This document shows, one piece after another, positions 34,566 through 46,192 of a stretch of 64,000 nt of DNA. Numbering within the stretch: position 1 is the first letter of the stretch; each line of letters opens with the position of its first letter. Source of the stretch: Thinopyrum elongatum (lineage: Eukaryota > Streptophyta > Magnoliopsida > Poales > Poaceae). A model generated the notes under the pieces. It searched no databases. It worked only from the letters and a program-made list of their open reading frames with translations, and was not told the origin of the DNA. The DNA lies in NCBI GenBank assembly GCA_011799875.1, contig CM022303.1:299844362-299908361 (forward strand), read 5' to 3'. Position numbers and translations under genes: made by a program.

Positions 34566-35902
34566 TGATGTCTACTACGCAACCTTCTTCTTGTAGACTC
34601 GTGTTGGGCCTCCAAGCACAGAGTTTTTAGGACAGTAGCAAATTTCCCTCAAGTGGATGACCTAAGGTTTATAAATCTGTGGGAGGCATAGGATGAAGAT
34701 GGTCTCTCTCAAATAACCCTGCAACCAAATAAGAAAGAGTCTCTTGTGTCCCCAACACACCCAATACAATGAAAAATTGTATAGGTGCACCAGTTCGGCG
34801 AAGAGATGGTGATACAAGTGTAGTATGGATAGTAGATATAGGTTTTTGTAATTTGAAAATATAAAAACAGCAAGGTAACTTGTAACAAAAGTGAGCGAAA
34901 ACGGTATTGCAATGCTTGAAAACAAGGCCTAGGGTTCATACTTTCACTAGTGCAAGTTCTCTCAACAATGATAACATAATTGGATCACATAACAATCCCT
35001 CAACGTGCAACAAAGAATCACTCTAAAGTTTCTATCGGAGAACGTAGGACGAAAACATGCATCAACCCCTATGCATAGATTACCCCAGTGTCACCTCGCG
35101 AATCCGCGAGTTCAGTGCCAAAACATACATCAAGTGAAACAATAGAACATCCCATTGTCACCATAGATATCCCATCGCAAGACATACATCAAGTGTTCTC
35201 AAATCCAATACTCAATCCAACATAACGAAACCTCAAAGAGCAAGACTCAATTCATCACAACAAGAGATAGAGAGGGAAGAAACACCATATGATCCAACTA
35301 TAATAACAAAGCTCGCGGTACATCAAGATCATGCCAAATCAAGAACACGAGAGAGAGAGGTCAAACACATAGCTACTGGTACATACCCTCAGCCCTGAGG
35401 GTGAACTACTCCTCATCATGGAGACCGCCGGGATGATGAAGATGGCCACCGGTGACGGTTTTCCCCTCCGGTAGGGTGCCGGAACAGGCTCCTGATTGGT
35501 TTTTCGTGGCTACAGAGGCTTACATTGGTGGAACTTCCGATATAGGTTTCTTTTGGGGGTTTTGGTATTTATAGGAATTTATGGCGTCGGTCTCACGTCA
35601 AGGAGGTCCACGAGGCATCGACAAGCCGCCTAGGCACGCCCCCTGGCTTGTGGCTTCCTCGTAAAGCTTCTGGTCCAGCTCTTGTGCTTCGGGGGTCTCT
35701 TTTGGTCCATAAAAAATCACCGTAAATTTTCAGCCCATTCTGAGAACTTTTATTTCTGCACAAAAAAATGACCCCATGGTAGTTCTGCTGAAAACAGCAT
35801 CAGTCTGGGTTAGTTCTAATCAAATCATACCAAAACCATATAAAATTGTTGTAAACATGGCATGAATACTTCATAAATTATAGATACCTTGGAGACGTAT
35901 CA
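34566..35902 (-). mobile_element. Sabrina-group element B, 5' LTR
   Basis: On the minus strand it begins TGATACGTCTCC and ends GTAGACATCA. It pairs with 12976-14338 and is bordered outside by the TSD gctct. Confidence 0.85.
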
Positions 35903-35907
35903 GCTCT

Positions 35908-37571
35908 CATATGCATTATTGTTGAATTACCGAAGGGCCCATATTACCTTATCTTCTCCCTTGAATAAAATGTTTGTAGATTCCAGCTTAATCCATGGCA
36001 CTCTTGCACTATTATTATTTTCATATCATTCGGTCATGCAAGTGAAAGGAAATAATGATGATATTTGATGAAGTGACTATGGCAAGGAAAAGTTGGTATG
36101 AACTCTACTTGTTTTTGTAAATATGTTTAACTCAGTATCCATGATTAAGCATATTATGAGTAAACATGTTTGTGATGACAATTAGAGGTTATAGTTGCTC
36201 ATGCCATGCTTAAGTAGCTAGGAGTGGATAATGATTTATCTTGGATGTCAACATGCATTAAAATGGTTATGATGTAGTATGTTAATATGGTATCCTCCTC
36301 TGAATGTTTCAAGTGGCTTGACTTGGCACATGTTCACGCATGTAGTTAATTCAAAACAAACAGAGCCTCCACGATATTTATGTTCAGGGTGGTTTATATC
36401 CTACTCATGCTAGTATTCAATGTTAATTATTCTCAATACATGTTTATGACCGTTTTTACTCTCTAGTTGGTCGCTTCTCAATCTATTTGCTAGCCTTTGC
36501 ATGTACTAAGCGGGAATACTGCTTGTGCATCCAAATCCTTAAACAAAAGTTGTTTCAGATGAGTCCACTATATCTACCTATATGCGGTATTACTCTATCG
36601 TTCCAAGCAAATTTTCATGTGCCACCTCTAATCATTCAAATGAACATCTGTTTTGTGTGCCTGTACCGCTCATGGAGCGATAGGGGGTGGTCAGTATCTT
36701 CCATGCTAAATAGGTCATTCTCACGATGAGTGTTTATTCACTTGTCATTGCATGAGAGGGGTTGGCATTCGGGATGCCCAGTCCTATGATCAAAATAAAA
36801 AAATAGTGAAACAAACTCCCCCGCAATTTTGTTGGTATGGAGAGAACCCGTGGATTCGGCTAGCCATGGCTTGTGTTTGTATGCTGGAGGAGGAGTAAAC
36901 TTTACCTTTCCACTTAACAGGCGCTAATGTGTTTAGCATGGAAGATATTGAAAACTCTCGGTCGTGACGTTGACAGGAAAGGCATGCCTCTCAAAATTAT
37001 ATTATCTCTGATTTAAGCTTCGAGCTCTTGCACCTCTGCAAATCTCTTCTTCCCTCTGCGAAAGGCCTATCTATTTACTTATATGTTATTTACTTTTCTT
37101 GTTGAGTCATCACCTTCTCAAATAAATCACCAATCCTGAGAGCACTATTGTCATTCTTATGCATTGAGTATAGTTAATGTTGTGTGCATCATGACTTGAT
37201 CTCTTCTACCCTGAATTACAATGTTTAGTCTCTGCTTGAACTTTGGAGGTGCTCTGAATTTATGTTTTGCGGTCTCAGAAAGGGCTAGAGAGATACCATG
37301 TTATCATATTATATCATGATTGTTCTAACAAAGTGTTAGCATTTGAGATATATTATTATTGCTCACTAGTTGATTATGTCATTGATATGAGTTAATACAA
37401 TTTCTAAGCGTTATCATTTGCATGGTTAGCTCATGATGCTGAAAACTTGGGTACTATTTAAGCTTATATACGGATACAAGAACAAAAGAGTTCATAAAAG
37501 TTTTTCTTTATCACTTTCAGTTTGTCAACTGAATTGCTTGAGCACAAGCAATAAGTTAACCTTGTGGGAGT
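35908..37571 (+). mobile_element. Fatima-type element, 3' non-coding internal region (right piece)
   Basis: This continues the sequence broken at 12975. It ends with the short purine tract cttgtgggagt before the LTR. The stretch around 36420-36790 also aligns with 44000-44380 of Sabrina-group element C. No coding frame of note. Confidence 0.65.
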
Positions 37572-38832
37572 TGATACGTCTCCGTCGTATCTACTTCTCC
37601 AAATAGTTTTGCTCTTGTTTTGGACTCTAATTTGCATGATTTGAATGAAACTAACCGGACTGATGCTGTTTTCAGCAGAACTACCATGGTGTTGCTTTTG
37701 TGCAGAAATAGAAGTTCTCGGAATTGGATGAAACTTTTTGGAGATTTTTTATGGAATAAATAAAAAATACTTGAGTGCAGACCCACCAGAGGGGACCCAC
37801 CAGCTGCCCACAAGGCACTTGGGCACGGCGACCCCCTGGGCGTGCCCAAGTACCTTGTGCGGCCCACGAGGCTCCGCTGACCCTAATTCCAAGACTATAA
37901 ATTCAGTTTCCCCGAGAAAAAAAAAACAAGAGAAGAAGTTTCATCACGTTTTACGATACAGAGCCGCCACCACCTCTTGTTCTTCATTGGGAAGCCAGAT
38001 GTGGAGGTCCGTTCGGGGCTCCGGAGAGGGGGATTCGTCACCATCATCATCACCAACCCTTCTTCAATGCCAATTTCATGATGCTCACCACTGGGAGTGG
38101 GTAATTTCTTCGTAGGCTTGCTGGACAGTGATCGGATTGGATGAGATTATCATGTAACTCAGTCAATTTGTTAGGGCTTGATCCCTAGTATCCACTATGT
38201 TCTGAGATTGATGTTGCTATGACTTTGCTATGCTTAATGCTTGTCACTAGGGCCCGAGTGCCATGATTTCAGATCTGAACCTTTTATGTTTTCATGAATA
38301 TATTTGAGTTCTTGATCCTATCATGCAAGTTATGTGCACCTATTACGTGTTATGATCCGCATACCCCAAGGTGATAGTAATTGGGATTCTTTCTGATGAT
38401 TACCGTAGTTTGAGGAGTTCATGTATTCACTTAGTTTTCCTATGGACCCCGCTGCCACGGGAGGATAGGACAAAAGATGTCATGCAAGTTCTTACTATAA
38501 GAAAGTATGACTATATACGGAATACATGCTTACATTACATTGATGAATTGGAGCTAGTTCTGTGTCGTTCTGGGTTGTGACTGTTACATGATGAATGTCA
38601 TCCAATACAATTATCCATCACTGATCCAATGCCTATGCTTTTCACATATTGATCTTTGCTAAGTTACTACAGCTGTTACTGCTCCTGTTACAGTCACCAC
38701 AAAATTGCCGCTATTACTATTACTGTTACTATTGCTACTTTGCCCCTACTATCAAACTATCATACTACTGTGCTACTGATCACTCTATTGCAGATATTTA
38801 GTTCTCCAGGTGTGGTTGAATTGAAAAATCAA
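37572..38832 (+). mobile_element. Fatima-type 3' LTR, lacking its last part
   Basis: It opens TGATACGTCTCCGTCG and runs through a GC-richer middle (about 37780-37870) to aggtgtggttgaattg. There the expected LTR end is replaced by unrelated sequence. The family name is assigned from memory of this LTR. The matching 5' LTR is not in the window, being lost or displaced by element D on the left. Confidence 0.65.
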
Positions 38833-38834
38833 GT

Positions 38835-39010
38835 GAACAGACTTCTCATGCATGGATGTTGCAACTATCTATGTTTGAATGTAATGAACCATTGGTTCAT
38901 TGTTATGATCAAAATTTCAGACTTGTTCAGGTGTGGCAACACTTTTGTACTGAACAAACTTCTCATGCATGGATATTGCATCTATCCATGTCTCAATATA
39001 CTGAACCGTG
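38835..39010 (+). repeat. Partial 117-bp tandem duplication
   Basis: gaaca(g/a)acttctcatgcatgga at 38835 recurs at 38952, and the following bases match for some 50 more positions. The origin of the surrounding 38833-39079 sequence was not recognised. Confidence 0.6.
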
Positions 39011-39079
39011 AGTTTATTAAATGGCAGGATGTTCATTTATTTTCTCGCTATGTTTCGAACAGAAAATATACTGCCTAAT

Positions 39080-39593
39080 GTATGCAATGCTATGGCTGGG
39101 AGTACTATTAAACTATGGTATGGCAAATGGAATGGTGAAATACTTATGCACACATTTCCCCGGCTCTTCTCATATGCCAAAGACAAAGATATCACAATGG
39201 CAATTGCCCATCATAACATGATCATAGACTTCTATGATATGTTCCACCTCCCCATGTCCTCCATTGATGTTGAGCAAAGCATGATCCTGTAAAATCTGAA
39301 CAATGAGACTGTCAATACCAATAGCAAAGACAGATGGCAGTTATACTGGCCTGGTAATGGCTATTCCAACAAAAGAATATGTCTGGAATTGATAGGAAAT
39401 CCTTCTGATGCTGCAAAACCATTCCAATGGATCTGGAAATCTACTTGTCTGCCAACACAAAAATCCTTTTGGCTGCTTTTGCAGGATAGGCTGAATACCA
39501 GAGACATGTTGACCAAAAAGAATTTCCACATTGAGTCCAGCAAGCTGTGTACTATGTGATGATGAGCCAATGGAATACTACATGCACCTCTTC
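39080..39593 (+). pseudogene. LINE (non-LTR retrotransposon) 3' ORF fragment with zf-RVT motif
   Basis: The frame reads GSTIKLWYGKWNGE and FPRLFSYAKDKDI, typical of the region after the LINE reverse transcriptase core. After a stop at 39290-39292 and a frame change it continues FWLLLQDRLNTRD and LCTMCDDEPMEYYMHLFCW. This is the zinc-binding zf-RVT pattern, in which Cys and His residues frame a short loop. Such sequences belong to plant L1-type LINEs that copy RNA by target-primed reverse transcription. The fragment is cut at its 3' side by a copia LTR start and has no RT core, so it is a dead remnant. Confidence 0.65.
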
Positions 39594-39940
39594 TGTTGGA
39601 ATAGAGGGTGGGCCTTAGGCCCATCTAACAATTTCAGAAAACTAGAAGGGCCCATGTGGGTTTATTTGGCAATGGATGTGGTGGGTAGTTTAGTCCCATA
39701 TTGCTAGTTGGAAAGGAGTTGGACCTCCTTATAAGGGGTTCTCTTCCACATGCTATTGGAGCTTGAGAAGAGAAGTGGTTCCCGCACGCTCCTCCTCCTC
39801 CGCCCGCCTCGCCATGCCTCACCTCGCCTCATCACATTGCACCACGGGAGAATCAAATCACATCTCTGCCTCCACACCCACTGTCGCTCCATTGCTGCTG
39901 CTGCTGCCGGTGATCCCATCCTGTTCACCGCGTACATGGT
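39594..39940 (+). mobile_element. 5' end of a copia-type LTR
   Basis: TGTTGGAATAGAGG is a typical copia LTR opening and follows LINE sequence directly. From about 39708 on it matches 44423-44737. The copy is broken at 39941 by the Sabrina-group element C. Confidence 0.55.
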
Positions 39941-41505
39941 TGATACGTCTCCAACCTATCTATGATTTTTTATTGTTCCATGCTATTATAGTATCAAACT
40001 TGGAAGTTTTATATACACTTACAAGCAATTATATATCATTATTTGGGACTAACCTACTAACTTAGTGCCCAGTGCCAGTTGCTGTTTTTGTTTGTTTTTT
40101 TACTTTGCAGAATATCAGTACCAAACAAAGTCCAAATGCCCTGAAACTTTTTGGAGATTTTTTTTCTGGAAATAAGAAACCCTGGAAGCTTAGGGAGGGG
40201 ACGAGAAGATGGAGCAGTATCCCACAAGGCACCAGGGCACGCCCAGGGGGTAGGGCGCGCCCTGGTACCTTGCGGTGCCCACGTGAATTTGTTTGACCTA
40301 ACTCTGCCTCTATAAATTCTCAAAAATCAGGAAACCTACCAGGGAGTCCACGAAATACTTTTTCCGCCGCCGCAAGCCTCTGTTCTCGAGAGATCCCATC
40401 TGGGGACCCTTTCTGGCACTTTGCCGGAGGGGGAATCAATTACGGAGGGGTTCTACATCAACCTTGCCGCCCTTCCGATGATGCGTGAGTAGTTTACCAC
40501 AGACCTACGGGTCCATAGTTAGTAGCTAGATGGCTTCTTCTCTCTCGATGTTCTTCAATACAATGTTCTCCTTGATGTTCTTGGAGTTCTATCCGATGTA
40601 ATTCTTTTTTGCGGTGTGTTTGTTGGGATCCGATGAATTGTGAGTTTACGATTAGATCTATCCTTGAATATTATTTGAGTTTTCTCTGACCTCTTTTATG
40701 CATGATTGTTATAGCTTCGTATTTCTTCTCCGGTCTATTGATTTGGTTTGGCCAACTAGATTGATTTATCTTGCAATGGGAAGAGGTGCTTTGTGATGGG
40801 TTCGATCTTGGGGTGCTCAATCCCAGTGACAGAAGGGGACATGACACATATGTATCTTTGCTATTAAGGGTAAAAATATGGGGTTTATTCATGTGTGAGT
40901 TTATCTTGTCTACATCATGTCATCTTGCTTAAGGCGTTACTCCGTTCTTTATTGAACTTAATACTCTAGATGCATGCTGGATAGCGATCGATGGGTGGAG
41001 TAATAGTAGTAGATGCAGAATCCTTTCTGTCTAATTGTCTCGGATGTGATGCCTATATACATGATCATTGCCTTGAATATCGTCATAATTATTCGCTTTT
41101 CTGTCAATTGCCCAACAGTAATTTGTTTACCCACCGTATGCTATTTTCTCGAGAGAAGCCTCTAGTGAAAACTATGGCCCCCGGGTCTATCTTTTATCAT
41201 ATAAAAATCCTAAACATACCTTGCTGCAATTTTTCTTTCTTTATTTTATTTTGTATTTTGTCTGATCTATCTATCAAATACCATACAATTTAATCTTGCT
41301 CGTAACCATCAAGGGATTCACAACCCCTTGTTCGCGTTGCGTTGCAAGGATTTGTTGTTTATGTGCAGGTGCTGCCAACGAGGTGTTGCTTGGTTCTCCT
41401 ACTGGATTGATAAACCTGGTTCTTAACTGAGGGAAATACTTACCTCTAGTGTACTACATCATCCCCTCCTCTTCGGGGAAATCCCAACGCAGTTCACAAG
41501 TAGCA
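39941..41505 (+). mobile_element. Sabrina-group element C, 5' LTR
   Basis: It starts TGATACGTCTCC and ends CAAGTAGCA. It is uninterrupted and serves as the length reference for the other copies at 4194 and 8308. Confidence 0.85.
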
Positions 41506-41516
41506 GGAAGAATTTC

Positions 41517-41534
41517 TGGCGACATTGCCGGGGA
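41517..41534 (+). promoter_or_regulatory. Primer-binding site (tRNA-Asp, two mismatches)
   Basis: tggcgacattgccgggga differs at two positions from the tRNA-Asp complement seen in element B. It lies 11 bp inside the LTR end. Confidence 0.75.
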
Positions 41535-41737
41535 GACATCATCAACATCTATCAAGTACCTATGCATAAACTTTAATCTCATTGCATTTATTTTATTGCC
41601 CTTGCCTCTCATTTTCATCTCCCCAACTTCTAAAAGGTTTTCACAAAAACACAAAAATATTGTTTGTTTGCCTTTTTGCTTGCTTTTTGCCTTCATGTCA
41701 ACACTCAAAAACAGAAAAATTAATAAGAAAAATTAAG

Positions 41738-42394
41738 ATGGATCCTCATCCTCTTGCTAATCTTTTTAAAAGATCCAATTATGATGAACCAATTGCTAGT
41801 GAGTTGAGTGCACTAGATTATCTTTATGAAGTTTTGCTTGAAATTCGTGAATCTGAAAATTGTGATGAAGTAATTCACGATAGCTCCTTGAATGAAAAGC
41901 ATGCTCACAATAATGTTGTTATAAATTCTATTAATGTCAGTTGTGTTAGTGATATGCAAAACCCCAAGCTTGGGGATGATGATTTTGTTATGCCCACTAC
42001 TTATTGCAACGATCATGATTGGGGTGATAATGATTCTTATGATCTTGAAAATTTATTTAAGCCTCATGATGAATATGTTTGCGATAATATTGAAAGTGGG
42101 TTTGGAAGAGTGTCAACTTTAGCTAAAAATAATCCCACATATTTGGAGAGTGTTCAATCTTATGAATTTTTTTATGAAAGTAGGTTTGGAGAGGTCATGA
42201 CTTTAGTTGATGCTAATCCCACCACCTCGGAAGATTGTAAAACTTTTATGCATGTGGATCATGGAGAGAAAATTTTATATGATAGCTATATTATTGAATT
42301 TCATTATGTCTATGTCCTACATGTAATTATTATGAGAGAGGAAAATATGGTTGTAGAAATTTTCATGTTACTAAATTACCTCTCATTATGTTGA
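41738..42394 (+). pseudogene. Sabrina-group family-specific ORF, acidic protein
   Basis: The ATG at 41738 opens a 218-codon frame beginning MDPHPLANLFKRSNYDEP. An upstream ATG in the same frame at 41582 exists, but the leader there is low-complexity and untranslated-like. The protein is acidic, rich in Asp, Asn and Tyr, and includes QNPKLGDDDF, where the codons for PKLGD reproduce the PPT-like bases ccaagcttggggatg. It aligns in pattern with the minus-strand ORF pieces of element B but stops early; related coding continues out of frame to about 42560 (MPLHRKYVRLKCV). No known domain. Probably Gag-like, truncated and non-functional. Confidence 0.5.
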
Positions 42395-44422
42395 GATCGT
42401 CAATGTTTTGTTCTTCTCCCTTGCATATGCTAGAAATTGCTTGTCTTGATAATTTTTTTTCCTACAAAATGCCTTTGCATAGGAAGTATGTTAGACTTAA
42501 ATGTGTTTGTCACATTTTTTATGATGCTCTCTTTGTGCTTCAATTATTATCTTTCATGTGAGCATCGATAAAATCTCAAGCCAATCTTAATGGCTATAAA
42601 GAAAGAGCTTGTTGGGAGACAACCCAATAGTTATCATTTTTCTATTTTGTTGTGTTCACACAATTATGCTACTTTTATGATTGTTCTTTTTATGTTTTAA
42701 TTAGTGTTTATGCCAAGTAAAGCCTTTAGGATGGTTTGGATGATAGTTGATTTGATTTTGTGAAAAAATAGAAGGCTTTAGGTCAAGTAGAAGAATTACC
42801 AAAATTTGCTAGAGCGTGCAAAAATCCCGAATGCTTTACACATAATTGATATACAAATTACCCACGTTTTTCTAATTTTTCAGAAATTTTGGAGTTACAT
42901 AAGTATGAGCATAATTCAGATTGCTACAGACTGTTCTGTTTTTGACAGATTCTGTTTTCGTTGCATTGTTTGCTTATTTTGATGAATCTATGGATTGTAT
43001 CGGGGGGTATAAGCCATGATAAAGCTAGATTACAGTAGGTAAAAGGCAATAACTAAATATGAATGGTTTGCAATAGTACTTAAAGTGGTGATTTGTTTTC
43101 TTATACTAACGGATCTCACGAAGGTTTTGTTAAGTTTTGTGTGATTGAAGTTTTCAAGTTTTGGGTGAGATCACGATGGATGAAGGAATAAGGAGGGGCA
43201 AGATCCCAAGATTGGGGATTCCGAAGGCACCCAAGGTAATATTCAAGTACTCCCAATAAACTAAGCTTGGGGATGCCCCGGAAGGCATCCCCTCTTTCTT
43301 CTAACGACCATCGGTAATTTTACTTGGAGCTATATTTTTATTCATCACATATAATGAGTTTTGCTTGGAGCGTCGTGTATTATATGAGTCTTTGCTTGTT
43401 TTGCTTTTTACTTTGTCGCAATCATCCTTGCTGGACACACCTATTTGAGAGATCCATAAGTTTATCATTATTTGTTAGAATTGCTTTGTGTGCTTCACTT
43501 AAATTTTTTGAGCTAGGCAATTGCTCTAGTGCTTCACTTAAATATTTTAGAGCATGACGGTGATTAAATTTTAAAGAAATGCATTCTCATGCTTCACTTA
43601 TATTATTTTGAGAGTTGACATGATTAAATTTTAAAGAAATGCACTCTCATGCTTCACTTATATTATTTTGAGAGTTGATAAATTTTGAAGAAATATTTGC
43701 ACTCTCGTGCTTCACTTAAATCTTTTTGAGAGTTGATAATAGCAATGGTAATTTGCATGAGATATTAATTTGGTCCCAAAGTGATGAATATCCAAGAGGG
43801 ATATAATAAAAGCTTTCATGAAAGATCATTGGATATGATAAGTTTGATTCCTTGCAATAGTTTTGCCATATGGAGATAATAATATGGGAGTCATGTTAGT
43901 GAATAATTGTGGTTTAGTAAGAATATTGGTGTTAAGGTTTGTGATTCCCTATGCAAGCACGTAAAGTCAATAGTTATGCAACAAAATTACATCCTACTTG
44001 TGGTGCGTTATTCAGTGTTAGTTATGTTTAATGCATGTTTATGACCGTTTTCATTTTTTGGTTGGTCGCTTCTCAATCTATTTGCTAGCCTTCATTTGTA
44101 CTAAGCGGGAATGCTGCTTGTGGATCCAACTCCTTAAACCCAAAGTTGTGCCAAATGAGTCCACCATACCTACCTATATGCGGTGTTTCCATACTATTCC
44201 AAGTAAATTTGCATGTGCCAACTCTAATTTTCAAAATAATTTCCCATTTTGTGTGCCCGTACCGCTCATGAAGCGGCAGGGGGTGGCCAATATTTTCCAT
44301 GCTATGTATTTTATTCTCACGATGAGTGTTTTTTCACTTGTCATTGCATGAGAGTGTGGCGGGTAATAGGGATGCCTAGTCCCAAAATGAAAAAAAATTA
44401 ATATGATGATAATAATAAATTC
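42395..44422 (+). mobile_element. Sabrina-group element C, 3' internal non-coding region
   Basis: It contains a stem-loop with 9-bp arms (43269-43277 and 43284-43292) beside a PPT-like tract. Three near-copies of a ctcatgcttcacttatatta phrase occur between 43520 and 43730. From about 44000 it aligns with Fatima-type sequence at 36430. Confidence 0.6.
43269..43292 (+). other. Perfect stem-loop, 9-bp arms and 6-base loop
   Basis: ggggatgcc - ccggaa - ggcatcccc. Related stem-loops occur in element B at 15921-15942 and 15981-15999 on the other strand. Confidence 0.7.
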
Positions 44423-45228
44423 CTTGGAAAGTGTTGGACCTCCTTATAAGGGGTTCTCTTCCACATGCTATTGCAGCTTGAGAAGAGAAGTGGTTCCCAC
44501 GCGTTCCTCCTCCGCCGCCCACCTCGCAGGTTGCGGGAATGAGCCGAGCCGAGCTCACATGTATGAGCTTATTTTTGCCGATCAGAGACGTCGGATCATG
44601 GGCTGTCACCGGTTCTATATACGAGGCATCTGCCAACCATAGCCGTCACGAGGATCGCATCTCTACCTCCACGCCACTATCGTTCCATTGCTGCTGCTGC
44701 CGCCGGTGATCCCATCCCATTCACCGCGTACAGGGTTGACAGAAGAGTAGGCCTCCGAAACCCCGCCTCTCCGGATCCTATATGGGAGAGTGGCGATTAG
44801 GTTTTTGGGGAGCGTCTCCTACATGACTGCTCGCCATTGTTCGTCTGCTTTGTCTACTTCGTCCACGTCCGCTGCACCATCATCATGTCCACCGACGGCA
44901 AGAGAGCTGCCGCCGAGAAGGCTGCCGCTGACCAGAAGGCGGTCGAGGAGGCCGCCGCCACTGCTGCCTCTACGGCCAAGTGGCAAACTGGAGGGTATAA
45001 CATGTTTATCCCGCTCATGTTTCTTTCTGTCTTAGTGGTACTAGCTATGTGCGTAGAGGCTTCTACTATATGTGTAGTACATGCTTGTTTGGTTTGTAAT
45101 CAGTATGATGTTAATACTGTCAATGCCATGTTCATGATTAATTCCTGGATTAAATTAATCAAAATTTGCTTATTTACTCAGCAATTCAAAAACCTAATTT
45201 GTGTAGGCATTTTTCGGCAAGTGTCTTT
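44423..45228 (+). mobile_element. Copia element: LTR remainder and untranslated leader
   Basis: It starts inside the LTR (match to 39708 onward) and continues through gttgacagaagagtaggc into a leader with an Ala/Lys-coding stretch (44886-44990, STDGKRAAAEKAAADQKAV in frame) before the gag region. The LTR end and PBS could not be fixed with confidence. Confidence 0.5.
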
Positions 45229-45995
45229 GCCGCTACACTAAAACCGGATAAGTTTACAGGTACATACTTTAAGCGTTGGCAGACCAAAACCACCTTATGG
45301 CTCACAGCTATGAACGTGTTCTGGGTCGCTGGTGCCTCTTCCACGGGAACGATTGCTCCTGAACAGGAGAAGGTGTTTAGGGATGCCACCGTCGTCTTTC
45401 TCGGAGCAGTTATATGTGATCGGAGATAAGTCGGTCGATGCATATTTACATATGCAGGTTTACAAGGACTTGTGGGAGGCACTCGAATCTAAATTCGGCG
45501 CAACCGATGCTGGTAACGAGATGTATGTGATCGAGTAGTTCCACGATTACAAAACGGTCGAGAACTGTTCTGTATAGGAACAGGCTCATGAGATACAGTG
45601 CATCGTGAAGGAGCTTGAGCTTCTTAAGTGTAACTTACCAGGCAAACTTGCCGCGGGGTACATAATCGCTAAGCTCCCTGATTCGTGGAGGAACTTTGCT
45701 ACTACTATGAAACATCAGAGACAAGAATCCTCAGTTGAGGATGTCTTCGGTCATATGAGTGTTGAGCATAATTTGAGGGCAAAGGACTCGCACGAAAAAG
45801 GGGTCGAAGGAACTTCTATCGCCAATATGGTGCATCAGAGGAACTTCGGTTCTCACAAGCCCAAGGGAAAGAACGATGCCTAATAGAATACCGACTTCAA
45901 AAATAAGGGTAAGAAGACCTTTAGAAGAACAAGAAGGGTGATGGCTGCTTCAACTGTGGTTCAGAGGAACATTGGGCGAGCAAGTGCCCAAACAA
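45229..45995 (+). pseudogene. Copia gag with CCHC zinc knuckle (broken)
   Basis: The reading starts near LKPDKFTGTYFKRWQTK, the typical N-terminal block of plant copia Gag (UBN2-type). It continues with WEALESKFGATDAG and KLPDSWRNFATTMKH. A frameshift lies near 45410, and TAG stops occur at 45536-45538 and about 45573. The zinc knuckle CFNCGSEEHWASKC (45946-45987) is a perfect CX2CX4HX4C, in a third frame. Copia Gag coats element RNA in cytoplasmic particles. This copy cannot make an intact protein. Confidence 0.75.
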
Positions 45996-46022
45996 TTACA
46001 AGAAGCCAGGGAATGACTCCAA

Positions 46023-46192
46023 GTCTGCCAATATGATTGCGAGCAACAATGAGAGTGGTGCATCTGGGTACGGTAATTTATTTACTGTATTTTCAGTTTG
46101 TCAGTCCACCGATTGGTGGGTGGACACATGTGCAAGTATTCATGTGTGTGCTGACATTTCATTGTTTTCTTCTTACCGAGACCTCCTTTTAT
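46023..46192 (+). pseudogene. Start of the copia protease domain, truncated
   Basis: WWVDTCASIHVCADISLF matches the copia protease active-site block, normally DTGA followed by xxHxC; here the Gly is Cys (active Asp at 46123-46125). The reading ends when a minus-strand gypsy LTR begins at 46193. No integrase or RT of this element follows in the window. Confidence 0.65.

Larger units (their letters stand above)
12976..35902 (-). mobile_element. Sabrina-group gypsy element B (complete outer structure, two nested insertions)
   Basis: Both LTRs, a PBS, internal sequence and a 5-bp TSD are present on the minus strand. The 5' LTR is at 34566-35902 and the 3' LTR at 12976-14338. Internal pieces lie at 14339-18127, 22227-22930 and 34105-34565. 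They are separated by a solo LTR and a long-LTR derivative, each with its own TSD. Its coding capacity is limited to a family-specific ORF with a zinc knuckle. No protease, RT or integrase was seen, so mobilisation would need enzymes from a partner element. Confidence 0.85.
39941..44422 (+). mobile_element. Sabrina-group element C, 5' LTR and internal region, 3' end missing
   Basis: It has a complete 1565-bp 5' LTR, a PBS and a family ORF, followed by AT-rich 3' internal sequence that stops without a PPT or 3' LTR. At the stop point copia sequence begins, overlapping the copia piece on the left, so a deletion or recombination removed the end. No second target copy could be found. Confidence 0.75.

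Noticed and set aside
44837..45241. Short gene with an Ala-rich start and hydrophobic segment (134 codons)
   Set aside because: It lies in the copia leader immediately before gag; the open frame is a usual feature of that leader, and no independent evidence for a gene exists.
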